DNA of 61,065 nt from a virus: positions 1 through 61,065 of IMG/VR virus record IMGVR_UViG_3300025767_000015; one strand, given 5' to 3'. The stretch's first letter is position 1. Each line of letters begins with the position of its first letter. Below are positions 31,449-43,400 of the stretch, in pieces. The translations under genes were made by a program, and so were the position numbers. The notes under the pieces were generated by a model. That model saw only the letters and a program-made list of their open reading frames with translations, made no database searches and was not told the origin of the DNA.

Positions 31449-34400
31449 TTAAGCTATATTACATTTTTTGATTGCATCTAAAACTTCCTCATCAGTGAGT
31501 ATAGTATTTTCTAATGCTTCTTCTTTAACTGCTAAATCAGATTTAGAACCCATTTCTATACCGTAGTCTCTGTGAACTTTAGGTGTAGCTGTAGGATCTA
31601 ATTCTACTATCTCACCAGACTTAGAAAACTTAATAACTAAACTAAGTGATTCTTCCGGATTAACCATAACTGTAGCAACATATCTAGAGTTCTCATCTGT
31701 AGTCACAGCTCCTGATAAATCATAAGTAAGATCTCCTATAGTAACTTTTGTTTTGCTTTTTGCACCTGGTTCTACTTCTCTTTGAACACCCAGGTAAGTT
31801 CTGGTTTCTTGAATTCTTTTAAACTTTGATAAGAAATCTTGAGCTATTAATTTCTTTTGTGAATCAGACATTTTAGTAAATGAACTTAATGCATTACTAG
31901 CACTAACAGCTAAGTCTCTGTCTAAAAGATAAGGCATTAAAGAACCTTCATAAGATTCAAAGTTATCTTGTATAGCTATTCTTTCTGACAATAATCTAAA
32001 GAACACTGCAGTTGCACCACCCCCTTGAGATAACTTACGGAGGTCTTCTTTATATTCAGCAACGTCTTCTATAGTGTAAGACATTCTTAGCCCAACAGCT
32101 GAGCCTTCAGTATAAACTCTGATCTTTTCTATTAAGTCACTATCTGCAGTAGATGTTGCTTCTTCTTTTACAGAATTAAATAAGGCTGCAATATTATAAT
32201 TACTATTAGCATTAAATAAAACATCTATAGACTTACTGCGTATTAAAGATCTATGGGTCACTTCTTCATCTGTGCTTTCTGGTCTACTACCTTTAATAAT
32301 AGCCTTTTGCATTTCATGAATAATAAAGTCACCTTGAAATCTAAAAGTAACTCCATTTTCTTTTTCATATGATTTAAAACTACTTTTCTTTTGGTCAAAA
32401 AACTTTTGCTCTAGTAATGCTGAGTTTATAAGTAGCGTATTAGAATCCTCAACAAAAACAACAGGAGTATCTATTTTACCAGTAAATTCTATATTGCTAT
32501 TATAAAATAGTTTTGATTTACCAGACTTAAGATCTTCAAACGTAGTAGTGTTTTGATTTTGATATAAATAAGATTTAAAATGACTATTCAACTTATTAAA
32601 TAAAGCAGAACGATTTTTCTTGCTCATATACATAAGCTGCTCTTTACCAAAAGTCTGATAATTTTCTGTAAATGAACTGTAATCAAAAGCACTTACAGGG
32701 AACCAGTCTTTAAGCATTGACACCATGTTTCTATTTATTCTTTCATAAATACCTTGAACAGAAGTATCAGATATAATAGCAGCTAGTGGACCTGTAAAAT
32801 CACTAAGATTGTCTAGCCCTTTAACAGTTTGAATTGAATCTTGAATACTAGCAGCTTTAACCGTATCTACCTTTGTAGCTTTAAGTAAACTATTAATCTG
32901 ATCAAGCATTGGTTTAGCTTGTAAATACATAGCGTATGCTAGCTCTCCATCTTTATCATTTAACAACTCTTCTGTAGTAGGAGCTGTATTACTCTGATTT
33001 AATATTGTTTTAGTCCACCTGTGAGCCCATACCCAATTTATATCTTCACGGAAGTTTATTTCTTTTAAAACTTGAAGTTCTGGTGAACTCATTCCTAGAA
33101 GAGGATCATCTAATAAAAATAGTGGATCTTTCTTTTCAGCCTTTAGCTCAAACAATCTCTTCATTAAAGGTGTGTTAAGCATTGCTACAGCATAGTCATA
33201 ATTAACACCAGCTGCAATCATACTTAATAAAACCGGAGTAGACTGATAGTTAGCACCAATATTAAATACCCAAGCACCTTTAGCAATATCTACAAAACCG
33301 TTAATCAATTGCTCTACAATAGAGGTCTTTAAATTCTGGCCCTCTAAATCTGTATTCTTACCTAAACCTTCTTTTGGTACAGGCAGCATTAGATCTTTTG
33401 TATTTAATTCAAATAAACCATTGTCTCTACCTTCTATTACTTTTGGTAAACTTTGATCTATTCTAGAAAGTAAGGAAATAATAACGTTGTTAGCAGCTAC
33501 AATACCTAGAGTACGCTTACCTACAGAGTTTTCTTTTAACTTTCTAACATTAAAGTTGTAATCTAAAGCAGTACCTACAGTAGCTTCATCAGCTGTAGCA
33601 GCTTTATTACGACCTGCTAGTGTATTGTAAGACTTAGAATTCTCTCTTACTTGGTTAACATCATTAGGTTTAATTAAGTTAAGGTAGTTAGATTTATCTA
33701 GTACTATGTCTGTAATAGACTGAATCATATCATTCTGAGCACCACCTTGACCTTGCTTATCTAAGCTTACTACATATTTAATTTCAGGAACTAAATTCTC
33801 TGCCATTAGTATATCAAGTATAGCCATGTCTTGACTATCTAACGTATATACCGTTTCACCTTCATACTCACTGTCAATACTTTTTTTCTCATTATCTTTA
33901 ATAAAGTCTATGACGGTATCAACAGTGTAAGAATTAATACCCGCTGCAGGATACTTTTTACTAAGCTTCTCTATTTGAGTAGGGCTTAAGTAACCTAAAT
34001 TTCTTTTAGAGATTCTATCTGTTTTCTGTGGTACAGTTGCTTTAACATTAATACGCGGATAGAACAAAGTAAGCTTATCAACGTCAAAATCACCACCTGA
34101 TTTAACTGGTAACTCTGATGGTACTACAATAGCAGAACCATTTGCAGGATCTAAAAATTCAACAATCTCTAGAACCTCCATAGAGTTATGACCCTGTACT
34201 GGAATACGTACACCAGTAATAGTAATCATTCTACGGTTGTTACCTTTACTTAACCAAGCTTCATCTTTAATTGCTTCGTTAAGTCTGGCCAAAGTCTTAA
34301 TAGGTTTACCTTTATAACTCATTGCTAGCAGCTTTACAAAATCTCCTTGTAATGCTATTTTAGCTTGAGCAGCTATAATCTTTTGGCTACCAGACTGATA

Positions 34401-37400
34401 CGTATAGAATCGTAAATCATTAGAATATCCTATAGACGGAGCATCTAAGTTTTCCATAAAAGCAGAAGATACTTGTACAAGTGCTTCACCTTTAAGTTTA
34501 GTTCTAACAAGTCTCTTGTTAAAGATATTGATAATAATAGTTTCTATTCTATCAGCATTAGGTAGAGCATTAATGTTACCACCATTCTGCAATAAAACAT
34601 CTACTGCTTCAATTTCTTCTTCACTAGCATCTCTTTTATTTAGATCTCTTTTAACACGCTCTACTACTTTTCTAATACTTTCTGGATTCCTTTCAGCAAA
34701 TACATCCTCAAGCTTCTTTAACTCTAGATTTAAGTAGTTAGCCATGCTATCTAAGTATCTTTCATAAGCTTCAGCTGCAACCTCTTTACCAGGAATTATT
34801 TGCCCATTCTCATAGATGCCAACAGGTAATAAGTTTCTTAACTGACTTGATGCTGTAGCTTTACTTTTAAATGTATCCTTTACAAGAGTTACATCTTTAA
34901 GATAATTAAAGTGTATAACATTAATATTGCTAGCAAAATCTGTAGCTATTTGACCCTCATCCTTTAATTTTCTAATAGATTGACCTTGATCATTAGTTTC
35001 AAATTCATAAGGTTGTACTTTTTCATGTACATTGTTAACCTTACTACCAGACTCAAATACTACATAGTCTACTTTTGACTTGACCATAGCATCATGAATA
35101 ACATCTGCGGCCTTTTTAGGTTGTCCTTTAGGTGTAGGTATGATAGGCTTAAGAGAGTACTTGTGAAGAGCTGTAGCGTGTGCTTTTTTACCAGCTATTT
35201 CTGCATTAAGAATAGGACCATAGTACTGATACTTTCTTACTGCAAAAAACTTTTTAGCTGCAATAGCATCTTCTATGGTAATCTCACCACCTTCAGCCGC
35301 AGCTTTTACAATCTTTAAATATAATGGTTCATGATTTTTCCAGTCCCAAGATTGTGATGCTATAGCTAACTGTCTATAAGAATCTAATGTTATAAATGCC
35401 TGAGCATCTGCTTCATTATAGTTATTCTTATAGTCATCTATCAATGCTTGAATCTTTTCTTTAGGTACATTGTTTTCTTCACCATACTTTATAAGAGTTT
35501 CTACAAAACTTGAAGAAAGAACACTGCTATCTTTAGAAACATTATTATCTAGATCAGTAAGAATAACAGTATTACCTGTACCATCATACTGTTTTGTTTC
35601 AGATTTCTTTAAACCTAAAACCTGTTCTGCATATTGATTACCTTGAGAATTAATAAACTCTTGAATGCTTTCACCAGTATCAAATAGTTTACCTGTAGAT
35701 GTTACGGCATAACGTTTAGTAAAATCATTAGCATCTTTAAACTGAGCTAAATCTCCTACAAATAGAGCAGCAATTTCTGAATTGATTAACCAGTTGTTAA
35801 TCATCATATTTCTAATAACTATCTCTACGTTTTCTCTTTGACTTAATTCAAGATCAGGTGCTACATCTTCATTAATAAGATTACTAATCTTATCGTAGTT
35901 TACTTCATTTAATAAAGCATCTACCTTTCCTTGAAAATATGCCTCTAAAGTATTTGCAAAAGCGTTTTCATTTTCTTTATACCAATCCTCAAAATTCTGA
36001 CCTTCTTCTATAAGTGCAGTTACTACCTGATCTTTAGATAGTAAACCTTCCACTTCATTAGAAAATATAGAGCTGAATAAACCAAGCTCTTTCCCTACTC
36101 TTTGAATATTAGTGTCTGCATCTTTATTGTTAAGAGCATTTTTAATATCTGCTTTTAACTTAGCTTTAAAAAATGATAAAGCAGGTTGAATGCTTTTTCT
36201 AGATGCTTTTATAAATAGTCCTTTTTTAGCACCTATTGCACCTGGTATTGTACCGTTTACATTAAGCATGTAAGATGTGCTCTTATCAGAAGCTCTAAAT
36301 TGTTCTGAGTAACCACTCAAAAACATAGAATGTAAATCTGATATAATCTTACTTGATGTAGTAAGGTTGGCATTTTTCTGAGCAGTTCTTTCTGTAAACA
36401 CTCCTAATGCACTTTGAATAACAAGCTCTACAGCTCTAGACTTAGGTCTAGCTCCATTAGGAAACATTGCCTTCATCCAAAAAGATGCTTCAACATAAGG
36501 ATTTGTTTTAGGATCTAAGTGAGATAAGGCTTTATTACTTTCAATCTCATCTTTAGTTTGCAATTGATTAATTGCTTTTACTACTTGAGATTGAGTACTA
36601 TTTAAACTTAAGTCATATACGTTCTTACCATCGGCTGCAATTTTTCTAGATATTGACATACCTGGAGTAAGACCTAATACGTAATTAAGTAAACTATTAA
36701 TAGTACCATATTGACCGCTATACTCTATACCCTTAGTTTTATTCTTTCTAGCCTTTCCTAATGTTTTAACAGGTTCTGTAATCTTTGTGGCTCCTTTCCC
36801 TAGTATAGGAATTAAGTTATCTTTTACATCAGCATAAAGAAGCTGAAAATTTGATACTACTTCAGGTCTACTTAAATAAGCATCTAACTCTAAAGTGTAC
36901 TGTAATGGTATACCTAAGTCTTGTATAAAAGCAAACAGTTTACCAGAACGCAATAAGTCTTCTTTTTCATACTTGCTAAGTACTTCCTTATAGTTAACAC
37001 CATTTGGGTTATCATTAGCAAAACGACCTTGAAGCTGCTTTTTAATTCTTGATGTATCTCCTTCTGGATTTTTAATAACAACCTTAACTGTACCGGCATC
37101 ATCAGTAGCAAACGTTTGCTTGTTAGCAATAAATGCTAAGTTAAAGGCTTGCCACAATTTACCACTAAGCAGTTGCTTAATAGGGTCACTACTATTAATA
37201 GCACCTATCTGATCTAGTATATGTTCATATACATTGTTATATCTGCGACCTGAATCTTTACGTTTTGTATTTTCTTCTCTTAATGCTGTAAGCTTATCAA
37301 AAAGTTCTTCTCTTGTAAACACATTAGCTAGACCTGTCTGTACATCATTATATACTTTACCGAAGCTGTAAATCTTTGGAAATCCAAATCTATCTCTAAC

Positions 37401-40400
37401 CACTTGACCATCTGCTGTTCTTTCAGGAACTGTAGATAAAAGCAATTTAACACGCTTATCCATTAGCTCTAACTGTGAAAACTCATTACCAGATTTATCA
37501 TAAGCCTCAAGAAGATCATCTAAAGTTTCTGCATCATCTAACTCAGAAGCTTCATCAGCATTTTCAATAGTCTGAGAAAATACAGACATTAATTCAGAAT
37601 TCTGTAAATGATAAGAGACAGTGCTAAAGCGTGACCCTGCTTGTTTAGTTTCTGAAACAGACCCATAACTTTCTATAGCATCTTCAAGAATGTTAATACT
37701 TTCTTGAAGCTCTAGCTGTTTAACTTGATCTTTTTCAGCTAATGTTAATTCATCTAGCTGTAATTCTAAATCAATCTTAGCAAGCTCTAAATTATCTTTT
37801 ACTTCTTCATATAGAAGCTCTATGTTGTTTAGATCTTCAAACAGTACATTAACATCAGCATCCATCTTTTCCATTATAGAAACTATAGCACTATCCATTG
37901 ATTCTTTTACAAACCTTGAATTAGCAGATGAAATAGTAGTACCGTCTTTTAACTCTATACCTTTATTTAAAGTAATAAGCATAGCATTGTCCCATTCAGC
38001 ACCACGCTCTTGTACTATATTACCAGACTTAAGGTTCTCATACATTTCTGTTACCGCATCATAAGCTTGAGTACGTTCTAAACCTTTAATGATAAACGAT
38101 CTGTTACCAAAGAGAGCCTTAAGCATCTCTAGTATCTTTTTAAAGATAGAGTTAATAGCTTTTGATTTACCTAACACACGTTTACCATCTGATAACATGT
38201 ACTTACGGAAATCTTCAGCAAGCTCCTCTTCAATTTCTAAGAAAGTTTTCTTACCTAATATCTTAGACGCTTCATTATATAAGCTTACCTTTTCTTCTTT
38301 AGTAAGTACTAGTTGTGAAAACCCGTGCCATGCTTCATGATATGCATCAGTAAAGTTAGACCCAGCATAAAGAGTAATACCATTACTACCCCAGGTTGCT
38401 AAAGCTCCTGAGTTAGCAATACCAAACGCTCTGTTAAGAGGAACAAACTTAGATAAAGGATGAGTAGACCACCATTCCTCTGCGGCCTTAATTTCTTCTG
38501 CAGTAGCAGCATTACTTAAGCTATCTAACTTATTTAATAAGTCTCCTCTTGAAATGCGTCTTTCAGATCTTTCTTGTATTTCTGCACGCTTAGCTCTTAA
38601 CTTTTCTATTCTAGCTTGCTTTTCTTTTTTCTGCTTATCTGTAAGAGATTGTTGAGGAGCTTCTGTCTTTTTAGTCTGACCAAAGCCTAGCATCAATTGA
38701 GTACTATCTTCTTTAGCCTGTTTAACTTTTGCTTTAGTAACCTGTCTAACTGCAGAAAAGTCTCTAGCATATTGTATATCAGCATGAGCTGTTTGCAATC
38801 CCTGACCACCTTTAGAATTAAAGTACGTAGCAGCATTTAATCTATAATACTTGCGTATAAACTCCTCTCTTGATATAGATTGAAATTCTATAGAATCATT
38901 TACTACTTTAGGTATCGTAATATTATCTAATGTAATAACGTTATTTAGAAAGATCTTAGAAATAATATCTGAAACCTCTGCTTCAGTTAACTCATCTACA
39001 AATTTATTTTTACGGCTAAAAAATAATCTACCGTCTTTAATGCTGACATGAGGAGCATTTTCTGATTGCAACCAACCATTCAAAGCATCTACTACAAGTT
39101 CAGGATCTAGAGCACTGCTAACTAACTTAACAGTGTCAGTGAAAAGAGTGTCTCCTTCTATCTTATTAGATATAAAGCCTATTGCATTAGATTCAACTAA
39201 AGCTAAATAATCATAACCATCAATGTCTAAGAACATTCTTGACATCATGATAGGATTACCTTTAGCATCTACACCAGGAACTTCTTTTACAACTCCATCT
39301 TCATCAGTAACCCTTTTAACAATCTGCTCATCTTTAATTACAATTTTATTAATTGATAAAGGACCTGATTGATTTTCTAAATAAGCAATCTGTTGTTTAT
39401 TAACCCCATCTCCAGCATATCCTAAATATCCTCCAGTAATCTGTAAAGTATACTCTGTACTAGGATCATTCATTATAGTAGAGTAAACATCAGCATGCAA
39501 AAGAGCAGCTTCCTCACTTGCTTTTTGAACCTTACTAGGTCTTCTAAACCAAGAGTGAGCTAAATAATCACCGCCTTCAGTTACTTCACCTTCTGAATTT
39601 ATTCTGACAGGCTTTCCTGTTTGTTTATCTATGTATAGAATTACAACTGCTGTAGAATATAGATCTGCTCCGTTTTCAGGCTTTACCTTATCTTTTTCAG
39701 ATATAGTACTACCATGTACTAAACGTAACTCATACTTGGAATTACTTATAGATACTTTTTGACGTGCTTGTCCAGGAGATAATGAAGACTTGTTAGGCAC
39801 TTCTTCCCTAACAATACCTCTTCTAAACTGACCATTAGCTTTTACAATAGGATCATCTATGTATTGACCCGCAGTTCCTTTAGCCGTAGATACTGGAGAA
39901 AAGCTGCTTTCTTTATTTGCAGTAGTGTCTGGATCTAAACTACTACTAACCTCATAATTTTGAGGTGCTTGCTCTTCTCTTTTTCCTTTATTATTTTGTT
40001 CTTCTTGCTGACGCTTTTGTGCTTCTTTGGCTCTTCTCTTTTTTTCTTCTTCAGATACAAATTCTTCACCAGTCTTTGTAACTCCTAGATATTCAATAAG
40101 TTTCTCAGCACTGTTTTTTCCGTCAAGTAATTCTTCTAAATCCGCTATTTCTGCAATGCTAGGTTTTAAAAGCTTTTTAAATCTTTTACTAGTAAATGCA
40201 ATTGTTAAAAGCTGAGGAAAACTTTTAACAAACGTAAAAGCCTTTTCAGGTGTCATCAACAGAGTACCGTCTTTTGTTTGAATAGATAATAAATCCTTAT
40301 ATGAAGCTTTCATAAAAGGCTTCAAAGAAAAGTTTACATCCTTATCAAGATAAACTTCAGTCAATTTTTTATTAGTGTAATTGACTGCCTGTGTTACATT

Positions 40401-40427
40401 CTTTTGGCTAAAGCTACAGTACTTCAT
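31449..40427 (-). CDS. giant virion RNA polymerase with zincin module, 2992 aa
   Basis: Catalytic motif GGDFDVDKLTLFY with D2113, D2115 and D2117 as the metal triad, preceded by the double-psi barrel block RIPVQGHNSMEVLEIV; this is the pattern of the single-chain virion polymerase of crAss-like phages (phi14:2 gp66). Residues 1-650 carry a Glu/Lys/Gln-rich linker (about 130-170). A zincin site TDAYHEAWHGFSQ (H697, E698, H701) with downstream EEELAEDFRKYM is followed by an amphipathic block like that in the 1818-aa protein. Expected to be packaged, injected, and to transcribe early genes. Longer than phi14:2 gp66 as I recall it. Confidence 0.88.
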   Translation of the reverse strand: MKYCSFSQKNVTQAVNYTNKKLTEVYLDKDVNFSLKPFMKASYKDLLSIQTKDGTLLMTPEKAFTFVKSFPQLLTIAFTSKRFKKLLKPSIAEIADLEELLDGKNSAEKLIEYLGVTKTGEEFVSEEEKKRRAKEAQKRQQEEQNNKGKREEQAPQNYEVSSSLDPDTTANKESSFSPVSTAKGTAGQYIDDPIVKANGQFRRGIVREEVPNKSSLSPGQARQKVSISNSKYELRLVHGSTISEKDKVKPENGADLYSTAVVILYIDKQTGKPVRINSEGEVTEGGDYLAHSWFRRPSKVQKASEEAALLHADVYSTIMNDPSTEYTLQITGGYLGYAGDGVNKQQIAYLENQSGPLSINKIVIKDEQIVKRVTDEDGVVKEVPGVDAKGNPIMMSRMFLDIDGYDYLALVESNAIGFISNKIEGDTLFTDTVKLVSSALDPELVVDALNGWLQSENAPHVSIKDGRLFFSRKNKFVDELTEAEVSDIISKIFLNNVITLDNITIPKVVNDSIEFQSISREEFIRKYYRLNAATYFNSKGGQGLQTAHADIQYARDFSAVRQVTKAKVKQAKEDSTQLMLGFGQTKKTEAPQQSLTDKQKKEKQARIEKLRAKRAEIQERSERRISRGDLLNKLDSLSNAATAEEIKAAEEWWSTHPLSKFVPLNRAFGIANSGALATWGSNGITLYAGSNFTDAYHEAWHGFSQLVLTKEEKVSLYNEASKILGKKTFLEIEEELAEDFRKYMLSDGKRVLGKSKAINSIFKKILEMLKALFGNRSFIIKGLERTQAYDAVTEMYENLKSGNIVQERGAEWDNAMLITLNKGIELKDGTTISSANSRFVKESMDSAIVSIMEKMDADVNVLFEDLNNIELLYEEVKDNLELAKIDLELQLDELTLAEKDQVKQLELQESINILEDAIESYGSVSETKQAGSRFSTVSYHLQNSELMSVFSQTIENADEASELDDAETLDDLLEAYDKSGNEFSQLELMDKRVKLLLSTVPERTADGQVVRDRFGFPKIYSFGKVYNDVQTGLANVFTREELFDKLTALREENTKRKDSGRRYNNVYEHILDQIGAINSSDPIKQLLSGKLWQAFNLAFIANKQTFATDDAGTVKVVIKNPEGDTSRIKKQLQGRFANDNPNGVNYKEVLSKYEKEDLLRSGKLFAFIQDLGIPLQYTLELDAYLSRPEVVSNFQLLYADVKDNLIPILGKGATKITEPVKTLGKARKNKTKGIEYSGQYGTINSLLNYVLGLTPGMSISRKIAADGKNVYDLSLNSTQSQVVKAINQLQTKDEIESNKALSHLDPKTNPYVEASFWMKAMFPNGARPKSRAVELVIQSALGVFTERTAQKNANLTTSSKIISDLHSMFLSGYSEQFRASDKSTSYMLNVNGTIPGAIGAKKGLFIKASRKSIQPALSFFKAKLKADIKNALNNKDADTNIQRVGKELGLFSSIFSNEVEGLLSKDQVVTALIEEGQNFEDWYKENENAFANTLEAYFQGKVDALLNEVNYDKISNLINEDVAPDLELSQRENVEIVIRNMMINNWLINSEIAALFVGDLAQFKDANDFTKRYAVTSTGKLFDTGESIQEFINSQGNQYAEQVLGLKKSETKQYDGTGNTVILTDLDNNVSKDSSVLSSSFVETLIKYGEENNVPKEKIQALIDDYKNNYNEADAQAFITLDSYRQLAIASQSWDWKNHEPLYLKIVKAAAEGGEITIEDAIAAKKFFAVRKYQYYGPILNAEIAGKKAHATALHKYSLKPIIPTPKGQPKKAADVIHDAMVKSKVDYVVFESGSKVNNVHEKVQPYEFETNDQGQSIRKLKDEGQIATDFASNINVIHFNYLKDVTLVKDTFKSKATASSQLRNLLPVGIYENGQIIPGKEVAAEAYERYLDSMANYLNLELKKLEDVFAERNPESIRKVVERVKRDLNKRDASEEEIEAVDVLLQNGGNINALPNADRIETIIINIFNKRLVRTKLKGEALVQVSSAFMENLDAPSIGYSNDLRFYTYQSGSQKIIAAQAKIALQGDFVKLLAMSYKGKPIKTLARLNEAIKDEAWLSKGNNRRMITITGVRIPVQGHNSMEVLEIVEFLDPANGSAIVVPSELPVKSGGDFDVDKLTLFYPRINVKATVPQKTDRISKRNLGYLSPTQIEKLSKKYPAAGINSYTVDTVIDFIKDNEKKSIDSEYEGETVYTLDSQDMAILDILMAENLVPEIKYVVSLDKQGQGGAQNDMIQSITDIVLDKSNYLNLIKPNDVNQVRENSKSYNTLAGRNKAATADEATVGTALDYNFNVRKLKENSVGKRTLGIVAANNVIISLLSRIDQSLPKVIEGRDNGLFELNTKDLMLPVPKEGLGKNTDLEGQNLKTSIVEQLINGFVDIAKGAWVFNIGANYQSTPVLLSMIAAGVNYDYAVAMLNTPLMKRLFELKAEKKDPLFLLDDPLLGMSSPELQVLKEINFREDINWVWAHRWTKTILNQSNTAPTTEELLNDKDGELAYAMYLQAKPMLDQINSLLKATKVDTVKAASIQDSIQTVKGLDNLSDFTGPLAAIISDTSVQGIYERINRNMVSMLKDWFPVSAFDYSSFTENYQTFGKEQLMYMSKKNRSALFNKLNSHFKSYLYQNQNTTTFEDLKSGKSKLFYNSNIEFTGKIDTPVVFVEDSNTLLINSALLEQKFFDQKKSSFKSYEKENGVTFRFQGDFIIHEMQKAIIKGSRPESTDEEVTHRSLIRSKSIDVLFNANSNYNIAALFNSVKEEATSTADSDLIEKIRVYTEGSAVGLRMSYTIEDVAEYKEDLRKLSQGGGATAVFFRLLSERIAIQDNFESYEGSLMPYLLDRDLAVSASNALSSFTKMSDSQKKLIAQDFLSKFKRIQETRTYLGVQREVEPGAKSKTKVTIGDLTYDLSGAVTTDENSRYVATVMVNPEESLSLVIKFSKSGEIVELDPTATPKVHRDYGIEMGSKSDLAVKEEALENTILTDEEVLDAIKKCNIA

Positions 40428-40444
40428 TTTTATACTTTTATGAA

Positions 40445-43400
40445 TTAACAGATATCATCTGCAAATGGATCATCTACTGGATTATTGTCATAACTAGAAA
40501 GAATGCTTTCTGCATTGCTTTCTACAGTATCTGATACATTTTCTAAATCTTCATTTACTTCTTCAGTTACCTCTGGTACAGTTTGTTCAGTAGCATTAGC
40601 ATTTAAACTAGCCATCTTATTACTAATCATATCTCGTAATACTTTCTTTTGCTCATCTGTTAAAATAGATGAAGAGTCAACATCTAAACGTCTAGCTTCC
40701 AAGGTAGTAATTTTCTTGCTTCTATTGATTCTATTACTAAGAGTTTTAAATTCTTTTTCAGCTTCTTTACGCTCCTCTTCACTAATATCAGAGAACCCTT
40801 CTTCTATAGTTTCTCCTATATTTTCTACAACAACTTCTTCTACTTCTCTAAAACCTTTAGCAGCATCTCTAGCTTTTTGAAGTTCTACCTCTGTAACACT
40901 TCTACCAGGACCATTCATAAACTGAGAAAGAGTAGAAATACGTTCTTTTGGATTTGCAGTTCTATATTTAGTATACTCCTCATTAAGCTTAGATAAAAGA
41001 CCCTTTAGTACTTCTGGCTGATCTTTAAATTCTTTTCTGATCTGAGCTTCTTCATAAGTTATTTGCTCAGGAGTTTCTTCTTCTACAGCTTCTACTTCTG
41101 GAGTTTCCTCTACTTCTTCTACAGTTTCTTCTGCTTCACCTTTAAGTTTTTCTTCTGCGTCTTTCTTAGCTTCTTCTTGAAGTAAGTTGTAACGATCAAA
41201 AATATCTTGAATCTTATCCCATGTTTCAGTGCCTTCTATTACTTGAGATTCTAAGTTTACATCATCACTATTAGGATCTGCTAAAAACTTAGTAGGAATA
41301 ATACCTTCATTTACAAACTTAAACAAGCTGCTTTCAGATTCTGGTATACTTGCATCAGTAATACTTTCATTAAATATTACCACTCCTATATCAGCAAGGT
41401 CTTCTAAAACATCTTTACGATCTTGAACAGTAGCACCATTTAATGCTGCAAACTGATCTGCAAGATTTACTGCAAATAAATCAAACAACTGCTTATTAAT
41501 CTCTAAGAAAAACTTACGGAAATTTTCTGGATCAGATAAATTTGTTACAGCCTGGTTAAAAGCTGTATTCATTTCTTCTACTCTATTGTAGTCTACAATC
41601 TGCTTAAGAAGCTTTTCTGCTTTAAGACCATCTACAGACGAGTTAGTCTTATTACCATAGTAGTTAAGTACATTTTTAAGAGCCAAAGATAATTCCTTGT
41701 ACCCTTCAACTTTATTTAAATCTGCTCTACCTTTTACAGCTTCAAGATTTGTTTTAAATTGATTAAAGGCTTTTTCATATGTACTAAAGACAGCTTCTTT
41801 TTTAGCTACATCTGATAACTGTTGTTCTGCTGCTTTTATAGCTTTGTCATTAGAAACTTTATCTTCTTTAGTTTCTGTTTCTGCACCCTTTAAATTAGCA
41901 ACTTGAGCAGTAAGAGCAGCTTTTTCATCAGCTAATCTTTTTAATTCACTTTCCAAAGTAAAACTTAAACCCTTGTTATCAGCACTAATGTTAAATAGTG
42001 GGCTGACATCTGAAGCTAGCATTGAAGCTACAGCAGGATCATCAGATGCGGCTTCTGCTATTTCAGAAAGTCTTTCTAGTGATCTCTTATCATTGTGGTA
42101 AGAGTATACTAGTGTTTGTTTAGCAAGTTCAAAAGCCCCTGCAGCTATCTGCATTTCTTTTCTTTCTTCACCTGTAATATTAGGATCTAATAAAGCATCT
42201 GCATAATAATTACCGTAAGTCTTATCTACATAAGCTTGTGTACCTACAATGCTTTTAGTTCTTTTAGTTATATCATCAATAACTTTTTCTGCAGCAGCTC
42301 TGTTTTCTGCAGGTATAGCTTGTAATAACTCTTCATCAGATAGCTGTTTATGATTATCTAAAGCCTCTAAGAAGTTATCTACAATCCCTTTTTGAGATAG
42401 TGCCGATATGTAGGTAAATAAAGATTCATCTTTAATAGATTCAAATGCCATACGGTCATCTAACTCTAAAGCTATACTCATACCTTTTTGTGCATCAGCT
42501 TGAGCTTTTAATGTAACCAGTTCTGGAGCTAATGCTTCAATTACGTTAGCACCTTCAGAGTTAATTAAGTTTACAAGATCAGAATTAAAGTTTTTATCTT
42601 TTTCTAAAGATGCTTCATATTTTTCTAAAGCACTTTTATTAACCTTACGGTATCCAGCTTCTATAGCTTCTCTACCAGCTTGAATAACATTACCTCCACC
42701 AGATATTATACCACCACCTAAGAAACCTCCTAAAAATGCTTCTAAACCTTGTTGTGAAACTTGTGCTGCAAGACCGCTAGCTATTTCTTTTTTAGCTAGC
42801 TTCATTCCTGCTATTTCAGGACGCAAATAAGTTTTAGCAAAATAATCTTCAATAGCTTTAGATGCAGACTCTTGATAAATTTCTTGAACCCCTTCACTAA
42901 TATTTGCAGAGAAATATGAGCCTAGACTACCTAATGCATATCTAGCCATGTCTTTATCAGTAAACATTTTTACAAATGCTTGCCCCCTACTTAATTCTTG
43001 AGCTGTTACATTCAAGCCTACACCAGCTGCTTTACCTCCAGCTTTTTCTCCAGCCTTTGTTGTAATAGTACTGTAAACACTTTTAGATTTACCTGCACGC
43101 ACTTTCATAGTCTTAGCAGCATTACCATAAGGTAGTGCCAAACTATTAAATGTTATATTATTAGTAAGATATATAAATGGAAGGTTAGCCCAGTAATCTA
43201 CATTACCAGCTTCTGTAGCTTGGTTATCCATTGATGCTAGTATTTCACCTGATGGCATAAAACCATTAGCAGCAACATACTCACTTACTAATCTATCTTT
43301 AATACCCTGTCTTACACCTGATGCTTCAACCATTGACTCATCATTAGATAGTCCCGCAATTCTTAAATCACGATAGACAGCACCAAATCCTTTTATACTT

